A stretch of 64,000 nt of DNA from positions 372,001 to 436,000 of the forward strand of contig NZ_SHLD01000001.1 in assembly GCF_004217615.1 (NCBI RefSeq), given 5' to 3'. The notes beneath the pieces were generated by a model. The model was not told the origin of the DNA. It saw only the letters and a list, made by a program, of their open reading frames with translations, and made no database searches. A program made the translations under genes and the position numbers. The DNA comes from Micromonospora kangleipakensis. GTDB lineage: Bacteria > Actinomycetota > Actinomycetes > Mycobacteriales > Micromonosporaceae. Below, piece after piece: positions 25,903-36,726 of this stretch (the stretch's first letter is position 1; each line of letters begins with the position of its first letter).

Positions 25903-25973
25903 TCGACTCCAGGTCGCCGACCTGGCGGCATCAACCCCTTGCCCACCGCCACATCGCCGACCTGTAGTTGATC
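25898..25973. repeat. Palindromic intergenic repeat after mutY
   Basis: CCAGGTC-GCC-GACCTGG (25909-25925) is a perfect 7-bp inverted repeat. It is followed by a second partial copy (GCCGACCTG near 25956) and is bracketed by GTTGATC on both sides. It may act as a terminator or belong to a dispersed palindromic family. Confidence 0.5.
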
Positions 25974-26015
25974 AGCCGATCCGGCCCAGCGAGCCGGGCG
26001 GGGTGGGCGTGAAAA

Positions 26016-26056
26016 GGCGACGGCCCCGGTGGCTTTCGCCAACCGGGGCCGTCGCC
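26016..26056. terminator. Strong bidirectional terminator between mutY and clpC
   Basis: A perfect 15-bp stem (26016-26030 pairs with 26042-26056; arms start GGCGACGGCC and ACCGGGGCC) encloses an 11-nt loop between convergent mutY and clpC. It follows GAAAA on one side. Confidence 0.8.
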
Positions 26057-26070
26057 CTGTCAGGTGTTGC

Positions 26071-28602
26071 TTACTCGTCCGCGCCCGCGGTGGCGGCGCC
26101 ACCGAGGTCGGCCGGGACGGCGTCCGGCACTTCCACCGGCTTCTCCGCGCCCCGGAAGACGAGCTTGGACTTGTCGATGTTCTCCGGGTCGCCCTCGCAG
26201 TCCACCACCACGATCTGACCCGGGGTCAGCTCGTTGAAGAGGATCCGCTCCGAGAGGTTGTCCTCGATGTCGCGCTGGATCGTGCGACGCAGCGGACGCG
26301 CGCCCAGCACCGGGTCGAAGCCCTTCTTCGCCAGGTACTTCTTGGCGTTGTCGGTCAGCTCCAGGCCCATGTCCTTGTTGCGCAGCTGCGTCTCGATCCG
26401 CTGGATCATGATGTCGACGATCGAGAGGATCTCCGACTGGCGCAGCTGGTGGAAGACGATGGTGTCGTCGATCCGGTTCAGGAACTCAGGCCGGAAGTGC
26501 TGCTTGAGCTCGTCGTTGACCTTCTGCTTCATCCGGTCGTAGTTGGACTCGGAGTCCTCCGACGCCTGGAAGCCCAGGGAGACCGCCTTGGCGACGTCCC
26601 GGGTGCCCAGGTTGGTGGTCAGGATGATGACCGTGTTCTTGAAGTCCACGATCCGACCCTGACCGTCGGTGAGCCGCCCGTCCTCCAGGATCTGGAGCAG
26701 CGTGTTGAACACGTCCGGGTGAGCCTTCTCGATCTCGTCGAAGAGGACCACCGAGAACGGCCGACGCCGCACCTTCTCGGTCAGCTGCCCGCCCTCGTCG
26801 TAGCCGACGTAGCCGGGAGGGGCACCCACCAGCCGGGACACCGTGTACCGGTCGTGGAACTCGGACATGTCCAGCTGGATGAGGGCGTCCTCGCTGCCGA
26901 AGAGGAACTCGGCGAGCGCCTTGGAGAGCTCGGTCTTACCGACGCCGGACGGGCCGGCGAAGATGAACGAGCCCGACGGGCGCTTCGGGTCCTTCAGGCC
27001 GGCCCGGGTACGCCGGATCGCCTTCGAGACCGCCTTGACCGCGTCCTCCTGGCCGATGACGCGCTTGTGCAGCTCGTCCTCCATGCGCAGCAGGCGCGAG
27101 GTCTCCTCCTCGGTCAGCTTGTAGACCGGGATGCCGGTCCAGTTGCCGAGCACCTCGGCGATCTGCTCGTCGTCAACCTCGCTGACGACGTCCAGGTCAC
27201 CGGCCTTCCACTCCTTCTCCCGCTGGGCCTTCTGGCCGAGCAGCTGCTTCTCCTTGTCCCGGAGCTGCGCCGCCCGCTCGAAGTCCTGCGCGTCGATCGC
27301 GGACTCCTTGTCGCGACGGACCTGGGCGATCCGCTCGTCGAAGTCGCGCAGGTCTGGCGGCGCGGTCATCCGGCGGATGCGCATCCGGGCACCGGCCTCG
27401 TCGATCAGATCGATCGCCTTGTCCGGCAGGAAGCGGTCGGAGATGTACCGGTCGGCGAGCGTCGCCGCCGCCACCAGCGCGGCGTCGGTGATGCTCACCC
27501 GGTGGTGCGCCTCGTACCGGTCACGCAGGCCCTTGAGGATCTCGATGGTGTGCGCCAGCGAGGGCTCACCCACCTGGATCGGCTGGAACCGGCGCTCGAG
27601 AGCGGCGTCCTTCTCCAGGTGCTTGCGGTACTCGTCGAGCGTGGTCGCGCCGATGGTCTGCAGCTCGCCACGGGCCAGCATCGGCTTGAGGATGCTCGCC
27701 GCGTCGATCGCGCCCTCGGCGGCACCCGCACCCACCAGGGTGTGGATCTCGTCGATGAACAGGATGATGTCGCCGCGGGTGCGGATCTCCTTGAGCACCT
27801 TCTTCAGGCGCTCCTCGAAGTCACCGCGGTAGCGGGAACCGGCAACCAGGGCACCGAGGTCGAGCGTGTAGAGCTGCTTGTCCTTGAGGGTCTCGGGCAC
27901 CTCGCCCTTGATGATCTTCTGGGACAGCCCCTCCACCACGGCGGTCTTACCGACGCCGGGCTCACCGATCAGGACCGGGTTGTTCTTGGTACGGCGGGAG
28001 AGCACCTGCATGACCCGCTCGATTTCCTTCTCGCGCCCGATGACCGGGTCGAGCTTGCCCTCGCGGGCGGCCTGGGTCAGGTTGCGGCCGAACTGGTCCA
28101 GCACGAGGCTGGTCGACGGCGCGGCCTCGCCCGGCGCGGCGCCCGCCGCGGCCGGCTCCTTGCCCTGGTAGCCGGAGAGCAGCTGGATCACCTGCTGGCG
28201 GACCCGGTTGAGGTCGGCGCCGAGCTTGACCAGCACCTGGGCGGCAACGCCCTCACCCTCGCGGATCAGACCGAGCAGGATGTGCTCCGTGCCGATGTAG
28301 TTGTGGCCGAGCTGCAGCGCCTCGCGCAGGGACAGCTCCAGCACCTTCTTGGCCCGCGGCGTGAACGGGATGTGCCCGCTCGGCGCCTGCTGGCCCTGGC
28401 CGATGATCTCTTCGACCTGCTGGCGGACGCCCTCCAGGGAGATGCCGAGGCTCTCCAGAGCCTTGGCGGCGACGCCCTCACCCTCGTGGATCAGGCCCAG
28501 CAGGATGTGCTCCGTACCGATGTAGTTGTGGTTGAGCATCCGGGCCTCTTCTTGGGCCAGGACGACAACCCGTCGCGCTCGGTCGGTGAACCGCTCGAAC
28601 AT
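26071..28602 (-). CDS. clpC: Clp protease ATP-binding subunit ClpC
   Basis: 843 residues, the usual size. Two Clp-N repeats (residues about 15-145) precede the first AAA+ domain ([36 protein letters not shown]), a UvrB/UvrC-like middle domain and the second AAA+ domain ([37 protein letters not shown]). ClpC unfolds substrates for the ClpP peptidase. A GTGAGGAG site precedes the ATG. A TAGAGT -10 element and a ClgR-like box lie upstream. Confidence 0.97.
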   Translation of the reverse strand: MFERFTDRARRVVVLAQEEARMLNHNYIGTEHILLGLIHEGEGVAAKALESLGISLEGVRQQVEEIIGQGQQAPSGHIPFTPRAKKVLELSLREALQLGHNYIGTEHILLGLIREGEGVAAQVLVKLGADLNRVRQQVIQLLSGYQGKEPAAAGAAPGEAAPSTSLVLDQFGRNLTQAAREGKLDPVIGREKEIERVMQVLSRRTKNNPVLIGEPGVGKTAVVEGLSQKIIKGEVPETLKDKQLYTLDLGALVAGSRYRGDFEERLKKVLKEIRTRGDIILFIDEIHTLVGAGAAEGAIDAASILKPMLARGELQTIGATTLDEYRKHLEKDAALERRFQPIQVGEPSLAHTIEILKGLRDRYEAHHRVSITDAALVAAATLADRYISDRFLPDKAIDLIDEAGARMRIRRMTAPPDLRDFDERIAQVRRDKESAIDAQDFERAAQLRDKEKQLLGQKAQREKEWKAGDLDVVSEVDDEQIAEVLGNWTGIPVYKLTEEETSRLLRMEDELHKRVIGQEDAVKAVSKAIRRTRAGLKDPKRPSGSFIFAGPSGVGKTELSKALAEFLFGSEDALIQLDMSEFHDRYTVSRLVGAPPGYVGYDEGGQLTEKVRRRPFSVVLFDEIEKAHPDVFNTLLQILEDGRLTDGQGRIVDFKNTVIILTTNLGTRDVAKAVSLGFQASEDSESNYDRMKQKVNDELKQHFRPEFLNRIDDTIVFHQLRQSEILSIVDIMIQRIETQLRNKDMGLELTDNAKKYLAKKGFDPVLGARPLRRTIQRDIEDNLSERILFNELTPGQIVVVDCEGDPENIDKSKLVFRGAEKPVEVPDAVPADLGGAATAGADE

Positions 28603-28695
28603 GCCCTCGTGCTCCTCACGTGCCGTGCGCCTTGATGGTCTAGATCTTGGCGGGGCCGGTGCGCGGACGTCCGGGACGGGCGTCCGTGCCTCCTT

Positions 28696-28701
28696 ACTCT
28701 A
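28696..28701 (-). promoter_or_regulatory. -10 hexamer TAGAGT of clpC
   Basis: The minus-strand reading GATAGAGT lies 94-99 bp upstream of the clpC ATG, giving a long leader. No good -35 is visible, consistent with activator dependence. Confidence 0.4.
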
Positions 28702-28806
28702 TCGCCGCGGACCGACTCCGCTGAGGTCGTGTGTCCCCGTGGAATGCCGTGTACGCGTCGTTTCTGACAACCGTCCGCGCTCAGGAGGTGTTCCGGTACC
28801 CCTACC

Positions 28807-28824
28807 TGTACGCGCAGAGCGAAA
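28807..28824. promoter_or_regulatory. ClgR-like operator upstream of clpC
   Basis: TGTACGCGCAGAGCGAAA matches the actinobacterial ClgR consensus (WNNWCGCYNANRGCGWWS, from memory) except at the Y and final S positions. ClgR activates clp genes in this phylum. Confidence 0.45.
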
Positions 28825-29044
28825 TTCGTGGAGCCGCGAGGCACGGATGAAACCGGCCCGCTCGAACCCGGGGTCACCCCGGAACGTCTCTCCACAGCCT
28901 GTGGATGCAATCTCCACCGCCTGTGGACAACGCCCACCCACCCCGGGTTCTTCCCATCCGGCGGCGGGGTTCGCAGCCGGCGCGACGGGCGCGGCGGGCC
29001 AGCTGGCGCGAACCGGACATTCGGCGCGACCGGGCGGAAACGGC

Positions 29045-29079
29045 GACGCCGGCCCGGAGTGGCACTCCGGTCCGGCGTC
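29045..29079 (-). terminator. Terminator hairpin downstream of lsr2
   Basis: The 17-nt arms 29045-29061 and 29063-29079 pair with a single mismatch around one central base, 27 bp past the lsr2 stop. Confidence 0.7.
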
Positions 29080-29105
29080 GGTGTCGCCCGGTGACGGGTC
29101 AAGCC

Positions 29106-29456
29106 TCAGTGGCCCGCCTTCGAGTGGTACTCGTCGACGATCTCCTGCGGGATCCGGCCCCGGTCCGAGATGTCCTTGCCGGACTTCTTGGCCCAGGCGC
29201 GGATGGCCTTGTTCTGCTCACGGTCGGCGGTGGCGCCGCCCCGCCCGCGCGCGGCCCGCCCGCCGACGACGACGCCGCCCCGGCCGACCTTCGTGCCCGC
29301 CGCCACGTACGGGGCGAATACGTCGCGCAATTTCTCCGCGTTCGAAGTCGAGAGGTCGATCTCGTACTGCACGCCGTCCAGCGCGAACTTGACGGTCTCG
29401 TCAGCGTCCCCGCCGTCCAGGTCATCGACCAGCTTGTGAATGATCTGCTTGGCCAC
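29106..29456 (-). CDS. lsr2: Lsr2 nucleoid-associated silencing protein
   Basis: 116 residues from the GTG at 29456, matching the conserved opening AKQIIHKLVDDLDGGDADETVKF. The N-terminal dimerisation domain is joined by a basic Gly/Arg linker to the C-terminal AT-hook-like DNA-binding region with the RGR-type motif (ISDRGRIPQEIVDEYHSKAGH). Lsr2 coats AT-rich, often horizontally acquired DNA and silences it, like H-NS. GAAAGGAA lies upstream. It follows lysS on the same strand with its own 114-bp upstream region. Confidence 0.96.
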   Translation of the reverse strand: MAKQIIHKLVDDLDGGDADETVKFALDGVQYEIDLSTSNAEKLRDVFAPYVAAGTKVGRGGVVVGGRAARGRGGATADREQNKAIRAWAKKSGKDISDRGRIPQEIVDEYHSKAGH

Positions 29457-29570
29457 GTCCCACATTCCTTTCGAGCAGGGTGTGCTCCTGCGACAATACA
29501 GAAGCACAATAACCCGCGCGCTGCTTGCCGCGTCAATAGGATGCGGTAACGACCCGGAGACGGTTGCGGG

Positions 29571-31079
29571 CTACTCCGGGCGGACCAACGGGAAGAGGAT
29601 GGTTTCCCGAATTCCCAGCCCGGTCAACGCCATCAAGAGCCGGTCGATTCCCATTCCCATACCACCGGCCGGCGGCATTCCGTACTCCATCGCCCGGAGA
29701 AAGTCCTCGTCCAGTCGCATGGCCTCGTCGTCGCCGCGGGCGGCGAGCTGCGCCTGGGCCACCAGCCGCTCCCGCTGCACCACCGGGTCGACCAGCTCCG
29801 AGTACGCGGTGCCCAGCTCGAAACCGAGGACGTAGAGGTCCCACTTCTCGGTCAGGCCCGGCTCGCTGCGGTGCGCCCGGGTCAGCGGGCTGGTCTCCTC
29901 CGGGTAGTCCCGGACGAAGGTCGGCGCCTGGAGCGACGGAACGACGAGCTCCTCGAAGAGCTCCTCGGTCAGCTTCCCCGGCCCCCACTTCGGGTCGACG
30001 GCGAGGCCGACCTTGTCCGCGTACTCGACCAGCCGGGACCGGTCGGTGCGCACGGTGACCTCCTCGCCGAGCGCCTCGGAAAGGGCCCCGAAGAGGGTCA
30101 CCGAACGCCACTCGCCGCCCAGGTCGAACTCGCTGCCGTCGGCGTGGGTCACCACCGTCGAGCCGCTCACCGCGATCGCCGCCCGCTGCACCAGATTTCG
30201 GGTCAACTCCGCCATCGTGTCGTAGTCGCCGTACGCCTGGTACACCTCGAGCATCGCGAACTCGGGCGAGTGCGAGGAGTCGACTCCCTCATTCCGGAAG
30301 TTACGGTTGATCTCGAAGACCCGGTCGACGCCGCCGACCACGGCGCGCTTGAGAAACAGTTCCGGCGCGATTCGCAGATACAGATCGGTGCTCAACGCAT
30401 TGCTGTGGGTCACGAATGGGCGGGCCGCCGCGCCGCCGTGCAGCAACTGGAGCATCGGGGTCTCGACCTCGATGAAGCCCTCCCCGTGCAGGGAATCGCG
30501 GAGGCTGCGCACCGCGGCCGCCCGGGTACGCACCATCTGCCGCGCCTGCGGGCGGACGATCAGGTCCACGTAGCGCTGCCGGACCCGGGCCTCCTCGCTC
30601 AGCGGCTTGTGCGCCACCGGCAGCGGGCGCAGCGCCTTGGCGGTGACCGCCCACTCGTCGGCCAGCACCGACAGCTCGCCCCGGCGGCTGGTGATCACCT
30701 CGCCGGTCACGCCGACGTGGTCACCGAGGTCGACCAGGCGCTTCCAGTCGTCCAGCCGCTCCGCGCCGACCCGGTCCAGGGAGAGCATCGCCTGGAGTTC
30801 GGTGCCGTCCCCGTCCCGCAGGGTGGCGAAGCAGAGCTTGCCGGTGTTCCGTACGAAGATCACCCGGCCGGTGACCGAGACCTTGTCCCCGGTGGCGGTG
30901 TCGGTGGGCAGCTCGGCGTACTTCGCGCGGACCTCCGCGAGGGTGCTGGTCCGGGGGAAACCAACGGGATACGGCTCGACGCCCTCGGCGAGCATCCGGT
31001 CCCGCTTCTCCCGGCGGACCTTCATCTGCTCGGGAAGGTCGTCGGCGGGGTCGACTGGCACGGCGTTCTGCTCGGTCAC
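29571..31079 (-). CDS. lysS: Lysyl-tRNA synthetase, class II
   Basis: 502 residues. The N-terminal OB fold binds the anticodon ([24 protein letters not shown]). The class II core shows motif 2 ([26 protein letters not shown]) and motif 3 near the C-terminus ([16 protein letters not shown]). GTG start with a GAGGAAGC site. It is an essential aminoacylation enzyme. Confidence 0.96.
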   Translation of the reverse strand: MTEQNAVPVDPADDLPEQMKVRREKRDRMLAEGVEPYPVGFPRTSTLAEVRAKYAELPTDTATGDKVSVTGRVIFVRNTGKLCFATLRDGDGTELQAMLSLDRVGAERLDDWKRLVDLGDHVGVTGEVITSRRGELSVLADEWAVTAKALRPLPVAHKPLSEEARVRQRYVDLIVRPQARQMVRTRAAAVRSLRDSLHGEGFIEVETPMLQLLHGGAAARPFVTHSNALSTDLYLRIAPELFLKRAVVGGVDRVFEINRNFRNEGVDSSHSPEFAMLEVYQAYGDYDTMAELTRNLVQRAAIAVSGSTVVTHADGSEFDLGGEWRSVTLFGALSEALGEEVTVRTDRSRLVEYADKVGLAVDPKWGPGKLTEELFEELVVPSLQAPTFVRDYPEETSPLTRAHRSEPGLTEKWDLYVLGFELGTAYSELVDPVVQRERLVAQAQLAARGDDEAMRLDEDFLRAMEYGMPPAGGMGMGIDRLLMALTGLGIRETILFPLVRPE

Positions 31080-31170
31080 GGCACGCTTCCTCGGAAAGGA
31101 GATATCGGCGGGGTCAGGCCCCGAGCGTACTCAAGCCCCCAGGGAGGCGTTACCGGATAACCTGCCCGCC

Positions 31171-31911
31171 ATGACCGACCCCACTCAGGCACTGTCGTTC
31201 GGCGCGGCGGCGGCCGACTACGACCGGTTCCGACCCCGCTATCCGCAGGAGGCGCTGCGCTGGGCGCTCGACGGGCTGGACACCTCGTCCCGGGTCGTCG
31301 ACCTGGGCGCCGGCACCGGCATCCTCACCCGCGGGGTGCTCGCCCTCGGCCACGAGGTGCTCCCGGTGGAGCCCGACCCGGGGATGCGGGCCCAGCTGGA
31401 CGCCGCCACCCCCGGCGTGACCGCGCTGGCGGGCAGCGCCGAGTCGATGTCGCTGCCGGACGGCACGGTCGACGCGGTGCTGGTGGGCCAGGCGTACCAC
31501 TGGTTCGACAAGGAGCGGGCGCACGTCGAGATCGCCCAGGTGCTTCGGGCGGGCGGGACGTTCGCCCCGATCTGGAACACCCGGGACGACACCGTGGAGT
31601 GGGTGGCCGAGCTGGGCCGGATCGCCGACCTGCGCGACCACGCCGGCAACCTGGTCGAGAAGATCACCGACTTCGGCCCGGCCTTCGGGCCGGTGGAGCT
31701 GGCCGAGTTCACCCACCGGACCACGCTCACGCCCGCGGAGGTGCTCGGCATGCTGCACACCCGCTCGTACTGGCTGACGGCCGCGCCCGAGGGGCGGGAG
31801 CGGGTCGACCGGGAGGTGCGGGAGCTCTTCGCCACCCATCCGGACCTGGCCGGGCGGGAGACCGTCGAGCTGCCGTACCGGACGCTGGTGTTCCGGGCCC
31901 GGCGGCACTGA
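31171..31911 (+). CDS. Class I SAM-dependent methyltransferase
   Basis: 246 residues. It opens FGAAAADYDRFRPRYPQEAL and has SAM motif I VDLGAGTGILTRGVLALG, an acidic loop LPVEPDPGM and a late motif LRAGGTFAPIWN. The substrate is unknown. TAACCT at 31158-31163 is one base beyond the exact leaderless position, so the message is nearly leaderless. It is divergent from lysS. Confidence 0.8.
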   Translation: MTDPTQALSFGAAAADYDRFRPRYPQEALRWALDGLDTSSRVVDLGAGTGILTRGVLALGHEVLPVEPDPGMRAQLDAATPGVTALAGSAESMSLPDGTVDAVLVGQAYHWFDKERAHVEIAQVLRAGGTFAPIWNTRDDTVEWVAELGRIADLRDHAGNLVEKITDFGPAFGPVELAEFTHRTTLTPAEVLGMLHTRSYWLTAAPEGRERVDREVRELFATHPDLAGRETVELPYRTLVFRARRH

Positions 31912-31949
31912 TCGCCCGCGCGGTGCCCGGACCCCGGCGGCGGCCGGGG

Positions 31950-32708
31950 TCAGGTGTTGCGCTCGTAGACCATTCGCAGGCCGATCAGCGTGATCATCGG
32001 CTCGTGGTGGGTGATGGTCCGGCACTCGCCGATCACCACCGAGGCCAGCCCGCCGGTCGCGATGACGGCCCTCACCTCGCCCAACTCCTCGACCATCCGC
32101 TCGACGATCCGGTCCACCTGGCCCGCGAAGCCGAAGTACAGGCCGGACTGGAGGCACTCCACGGTGTTCTTGCCGATCACCGAGCGGGGCATGGTGGCCT
32201 CCACCTTGCGCAGCTGCGCCGCCCGGGCGGCCAGCGCGTCGAAGGAGATCTCGATGCCCGGCGCGAACGCGCCGCCGAGGAACTCGCCCCGGCCGCTGAT
32301 CACGTCGAAGTTGGTGGTGGTGCCGAAGTCCACCACGATCGACGGTCCGCCGTAGAGGGTGTACGCGGCCAGGGTGTTGACCACCCGGTCCGCGCCGACC
32401 TCCTTGGGGTTGTCGATCGCGAGCTGCACCCCGGTCCGCACCCCGGGCTCGACGATCACACTGGGCAGGTCGGCGTAGTAGCGGCCCAGCATGGTCCGCA
32501 ACGAACGCAGCGCGGCCGGCACCGTCGAGCAGGCGGCCACCCCGGTGATCTCCACGGCGTCACCGGCCAGCAGCCCCCGGAACATCAGACCCAGCTCGTC
32601 CGCCGTCGAGCGGGCGTCGGTCTTGATCCGCCAGGAGTGCACCAGCTTGTCGCCGTCAAAGGTCGCCAGCACGGTGTTGGTGTTTCCGATGTCGATGCAG
32701 AGCAGCAC
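31950..32708 (-). CDS. coaX: Type III pantothenate kinase
   Basis: 252 residues, GTG start. ASKHA-fold kinase with the N-terminal phosphate loop CIDIGNTNTV, a central GADRVVNTLAAY and VVDFGTTTNFDVI. It phosphorylates pantothenate, the first step of CoA synthesis. It follows nadC and nadB on the same strand and is near panC and panD. A TAGGCT hexamer at exact leaderless spacing and a repeat array separate it from nadC. Confidence 0.94.
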   Translation of the reverse strand: MLLCIDIGNTNTVLATFDGDKLVHSWRIKTDARSTADELGLMFRGLLAGDAVEITGVAACSTVPAALRSLRTMLGRYYADLPSVIVEPGVRTGVQLAIDNPKEVGADRVVNTLAAYTLYGGPSIVVDFGTTTNFDVISGRGEFLGGAFAPGIEISFDALAARAAQLRKVEATMPRSVIGKNTVECLQSGLYFGFAGQVDRIVERMVEELGEVRAVIATGGLASVVIGECRTITHHEPMITLIGLRMVYERNT

Positions 32709-32714
32709 GCACGA

Positions 32715-32720
32715 AGCCTA
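32715..32720 (-). promoter_or_regulatory. -10 hexamer TAGGCT of coaX (leaderless)
   Basis: It covers -12 to -7 from the coaX GTG. The repeat array begins 17 bp further upstream, where a -35 element would sit. Confidence 0.55.
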
Positions 32721-32736
32721 GACGGCGCCCTGGATG

Positions 32737-32904
32737 GTGAGCGCGAGGAGTGAGCCGGGGTTGCGAGCCCCGCAGTCGCGAACGAAAGGCGGCACGGTGA
32801 GCGCGAGGAGTGAGCCGGGGCTGCGAGCCCCGCAGTCGCGAACGAAAAGGCGGCACGGTGAGCGCGAGGAGTGAGCCGGGGTTGCGAGCCCCGCAGTCGC
32901 GAAC
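32737..32904 (+). repeat. Three-copy tandem repeat between nadC and coaX (locus R2)
   Basis: Three 47-bp cores (32737-32783, 32797-32843, 32858-32904) lie 60 and 61 bp apart. They have the same sequence as locus R1 but the opposite orientation to the flanking genes. This is the only one of the five loci whose GTGAG start does not coincide with a gene's stop codon. Confidence 0.9.
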
Positions 32905-32922
32905 GAAAGGGGGCTCAGCCGC

Positions 32923-33819
32923 TCATTCCTCCCGCAGGTCCAGGGCGATGTCCAGGATCGGCGAGGAATGGGTCAGCGCGCCCACCGAGATGAAGTCCAC
33001 GCCGGTCGCGCCGTACTCGGCGGCCACCGGCAGGGTCAGCCCGCCGGTCGCCTCCAGCTCCGCCCGGTCCCCCACCGCGGCGACCACCTCGCGCAGCTGT
33101 GCCGGGGTCATGTTGTCCAGCAGCAGAAAGCCGGCCCCGGCCTCGACGGCCTCCACCGCCTCCGCGAGGGTGTCCACCTCCACCTGCACCGGCACGTCCG
33201 GGAAGGCCTCCCGGACCCGTCGGTAGGCCGCGCCGATGCCGCCGGCGGCGACCTTGTGGTTGTCCTTGATCATCGCGACGTCGTGCAGGCCCATCCGCTT
33301 GTTGGTGCCGCCGCCGGCGCGGACCGCGTACTTCTCCAGGGCCCGCAGGCCCGGCGTGGTCTTCCGGGTGTCCAGCACCATCGCCTTCGTGCCGGCCAGG
33401 GCGTCCGCCCAGGCGCGGGTGTGGGTGGCCACCCCGGACATCCGGCAGAGCAGGTTCAGCGCCGTCCGCTCGGCGGTGAGCAGCAGCCGGGTCGGGCCGG
33501 TCACCGTGGCCAGCACGTCGCCGCGCGCCACCCGCTGCCCGTCGTGGGCCACCAACGACACCTCGACCGTACGGTCCGACCCGGTCACCTCGCCGACCAG
33601 CTCGAACACGGCGGCGGCCACGGCCAGCCCGGCCACCACGCCGTCGGCGCGGGCGACCAGGTCGGCGGTGTCGTTCTGCGCGTCCGGGATGGTGGCCACG
33701 CTGGTCACGTCGAGGAAGTCCGGGCCGAGGTCCTCGGTGAGCGCGTCGACGATCACCCGCTGCACCCACACCGGGTCCAGGCTCGCCGCCCGCAACGCCT
33801 GCTCCGTCGACTCCCTCAC
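32923..33819 (-). CDS. nadC: Nicotinate-nucleotide pyrophosphorylase (carboxylating)
   Basis: 298 residues from the GTG at 33819, best spaced (5 nt) from GAGGAG; a GTG one codon earlier is possible. It converts quinolinate and PRPP to nicotinate mononucleotide. Conserved segments are RTALNLLCRMSGVATHTR, LDTRKTTPGLRALEKYAVRAGGGTNKRMGLHD and the C-terminal LDNMTPAQLREVV. It is linked to nadB by a 46-bp repeat that carries a 20-codon frame overlapping both genes. Confidence 0.95.
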   Translation of the reverse strand: MRESTEQALRAASLDPVWVQRVIVDALTEDLGPDFLDVTSVATIPDAQNDTADLVARADGVVAGLAVAAAVFELVGEVTGSDRTVEVSLVAHDGQRVARGDVLATVTGPTRLLLTAERTALNLLCRMSGVATHTRAWADALAGTKAMVLDTRKTTPGLRALEKYAVRAGGGTNKRMGLHDVAMIKDNHKVAAGGIGAAYRRVREAFPDVPVQVEVDTLAEAVEAVEAGAGFLLLDNMTPAQLREVVAAVGDRAELEATGGLTLPVAAEYGATGVDFISVGALTHSSPILDIALDLREE

Positions 33820-33874
33820 CACTTCTCCTCAGTTCGCGACTGCGGGGCTCGCAAGATCGGCTCACTCCTCGCGC

Positions 33875-33878
<4 letters not shown>
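33816..33878 (-). CDS. 20-codon frame of repeat locus R3 bridging nadB and nadC
   Basis: The GTG at 33878 overlaps the nadB stop (GTGA), and this frame's own TGA overlaps the nadC GTG (GTGA). The peptide would read [21 protein letters not shown] ribosome ending nadB could be handed through this frame to nadC. Translation is unproven. Confidence 0.35.
33828..33878 (-). repeat. Single repeat unit at the nadB stop codon (locus R3)
   Basis: A single 47-bp core (33832-33878) with the GATC variant in the middle. CTCA flanks it at 33828-33831 and 33874-33877, 46 bp apart, as expected for a 46-bp insertion duplicating 4 bp (TGAG on the gene strand). Confidence 0.85.
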
Positions 33879-35569
<1,691 letters not shown>

Positions 35570-35631
35570 GAGCACAGTCAACCCGAACGCCCCTCATCCC
35601 GGGCGGCGGGGGGCGGGACGAGTGGTTTCGG

Positions 35632-36525
35632 CTACCGCGTCCGGACCGGCAGGCCGGCCGGGCCGGCGCCCTTCAGGGAGGCGCTCACCGTACGGTCACT
35701 GAGCCACAGGTAGCAGCGGACGCCGCGGTCGCCCACGGTCCAGCGCCCTCGGGCGGGCGGGCGCACCACCACGCCGCTGCGGAAGCGCAGGGTCGGGTCG
35801 TCGGGCACCCCGGCGTACCGCGCGAGGACCCGGCCGCAGCCCGTGTAGAAGGGCGCCCAGTCGGCGTCCTTCCGCGGGTACGGGCGGTCCGGCGCCTTCC
35901 ACACCCCGACGAACTCGGCGTCGTGGCGGGTGCCGCAGGCCACCGGGGTCAGCGTGCGCACCCCCCGGCCGTCGGTGGTCCCGGTCCGCTGGCACCCCAG
36001 CCGCAGCGCGGACGCCCCCGTCAGCGCGTCCCGCAGGCTGCCGGTCCGGGTGACCACCTCGGCCTTCGCCTCCACCGTGCTCAGCTCGGCCAGGTCGCAG
36101 CGGTACCAGCGGGAGCCGGCCGTCCAGCCGGGCGCCGAGGGCACCGCGACGGCCAGCCGCAGCCGGCCGGCCCGCCAGTCGTCGCCGACGTACCCGGTGG
36201 CCCGGGTGTCGCAGTCGGCGAAGGCGCCCCGCAGCTCGACCGAGCCGACGGCCGGCGGGGCTTCCGGCCCGCCCCGGAAGACGCCCACGTGCACGGTCTC
36301 CACCCGGTGCGGCAGGTCGCACCCCACCGGCTCGTAGGCGGCGAGGGTCAGCGTGCCGCCCGGGTCGGCCAGCTGGCAGACCCCGGCCACCGGGGTGAAC
36401 GCGCCGGCCCCCGGCGGGGCGGCCCAGTCGTCGGTGAGGTCGCCGTCCAGCCCGGCGGTGGAGGCGCAGCCGGCCAGCAGACCCCCCGCGAACGCGGCGA
36501 CCAGGATCGTCATCGCACGGCGCAT
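35632..36525 (-). CDS. Lipoprotein with two septum-formation-like domains
   Basis: 297 residues. The lipobox LLAGC predicts a lipoprotein. Two similar Cys-containing halves follow: the first has CQL, YEPVGCDLPHRVETVHVGVF and CDTRATGYVG, the second GCQRT, LTPVACGTRHDAEFVGVW and FYTGCGRVLARYAG. The C-x3-H-x-(E/A)E pattern is that of actinobacterial septum-formation family domains. GGGGAGG precedes the ATG. It lies between the nad and pan genes without an evident link. Confidence 0.7.
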   Translation of the reverse strand: MRRAMTILVAAFAGGLLAGCASTAGLDGDLTDDWAAPPGAGAFTPVAGVCQLADPGGTLTLAAYEPVGCDLPHRVETVHVGVFRGGPEAPPAVGSVELRGAFADCDTRATGYVGDDWRAGRLRLAVAVPSAPGWTAGSRWYRCDLAELSTVEAKAEVVTRTGSLRDALTGASALRLGCQRTGTTDGRGVRTLTPVACGTRHDAEFVGVWKAPDRPYPRKDADWAPFYTGCGRVLARYAGVPDDPTLRFRSGVVVRPPARGRWTVGDRGVRCYLWLSDRTVSASLKGAGPAGLPVRTR

Positions 36526-36623
36526 CGCGGCCTCCCCAGCCGACGACCGTCACACCGACGGCGCGATCAGGGTAACCAGAAATGACGTTCCCGTGACAGA
36601 CCGCACACCCGCCACACCCCCGC

Positions 36624-36690
36624 GATCTTGCACTTGTCGCCCCGCCGAACGCGACAAAAGCCCCAGAGCGCGGGCCCCAACTGCAAGATC
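36624..36690. repeat. Nested palindromic intergenic repeat between lipoprotein gene and panD
   Basis: Outer arms GATCTTGCA (36624-36632) and TGCAAGATC (36682-36690) enclose inner arms TTGTCGC (36634-36640) and GCGACAA (36651-36657). It could fold into a two-part stem and may end panD transcription. Confidence 0.6.
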
Positions 36691-36726
36691 CGGGGGGGTG
36701 GGGGTGGGGGTTAGGCGGGGGTGGCG
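36691..36726 (+). other. G-quadruplex-type tract at the 3' end of panD
   Basis: Runs of G7, G5 and G5 separated by single T, followed by TTAGGC and another G5, span the panD stop codon on the plus strand, which is the template strand for panD. Four runs of at least five G with short loops meet the usual quadruplex pattern. Confidence 0.6.

Larger units (their letters stand above)
28603..29105. other. 503-bp region holding clpC promoter, lsr2 terminator and DnaA-like boxes
   Basis: No gene is supported. It holds the clpC control region (28600-28830), a palindrome TCCACAGCCTGTGGA (28891-28905), TGTGGACAA (28922-28930, reverse complement of the DnaA box TTGTCCACA) and the lsr2 terminator hairpin. 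Confidence 0.5.

Noticed and set aside
26029..28635. 868-residue plus-strand open frame opposite clpC
   Set aside because: It is an antisense shadow of the high-GC clpC codons; the translation is His/Arg/Leu-biased with no domain, while clpC is complete on the other strand.
28603..29105. A chromosomal replication origin in the clpC-lsr2 gap
   Set aside because: There are only one perfect and two partial DnaA-like boxes, no AT-rich unwinding region, and no dnaA or dnaN nearby.
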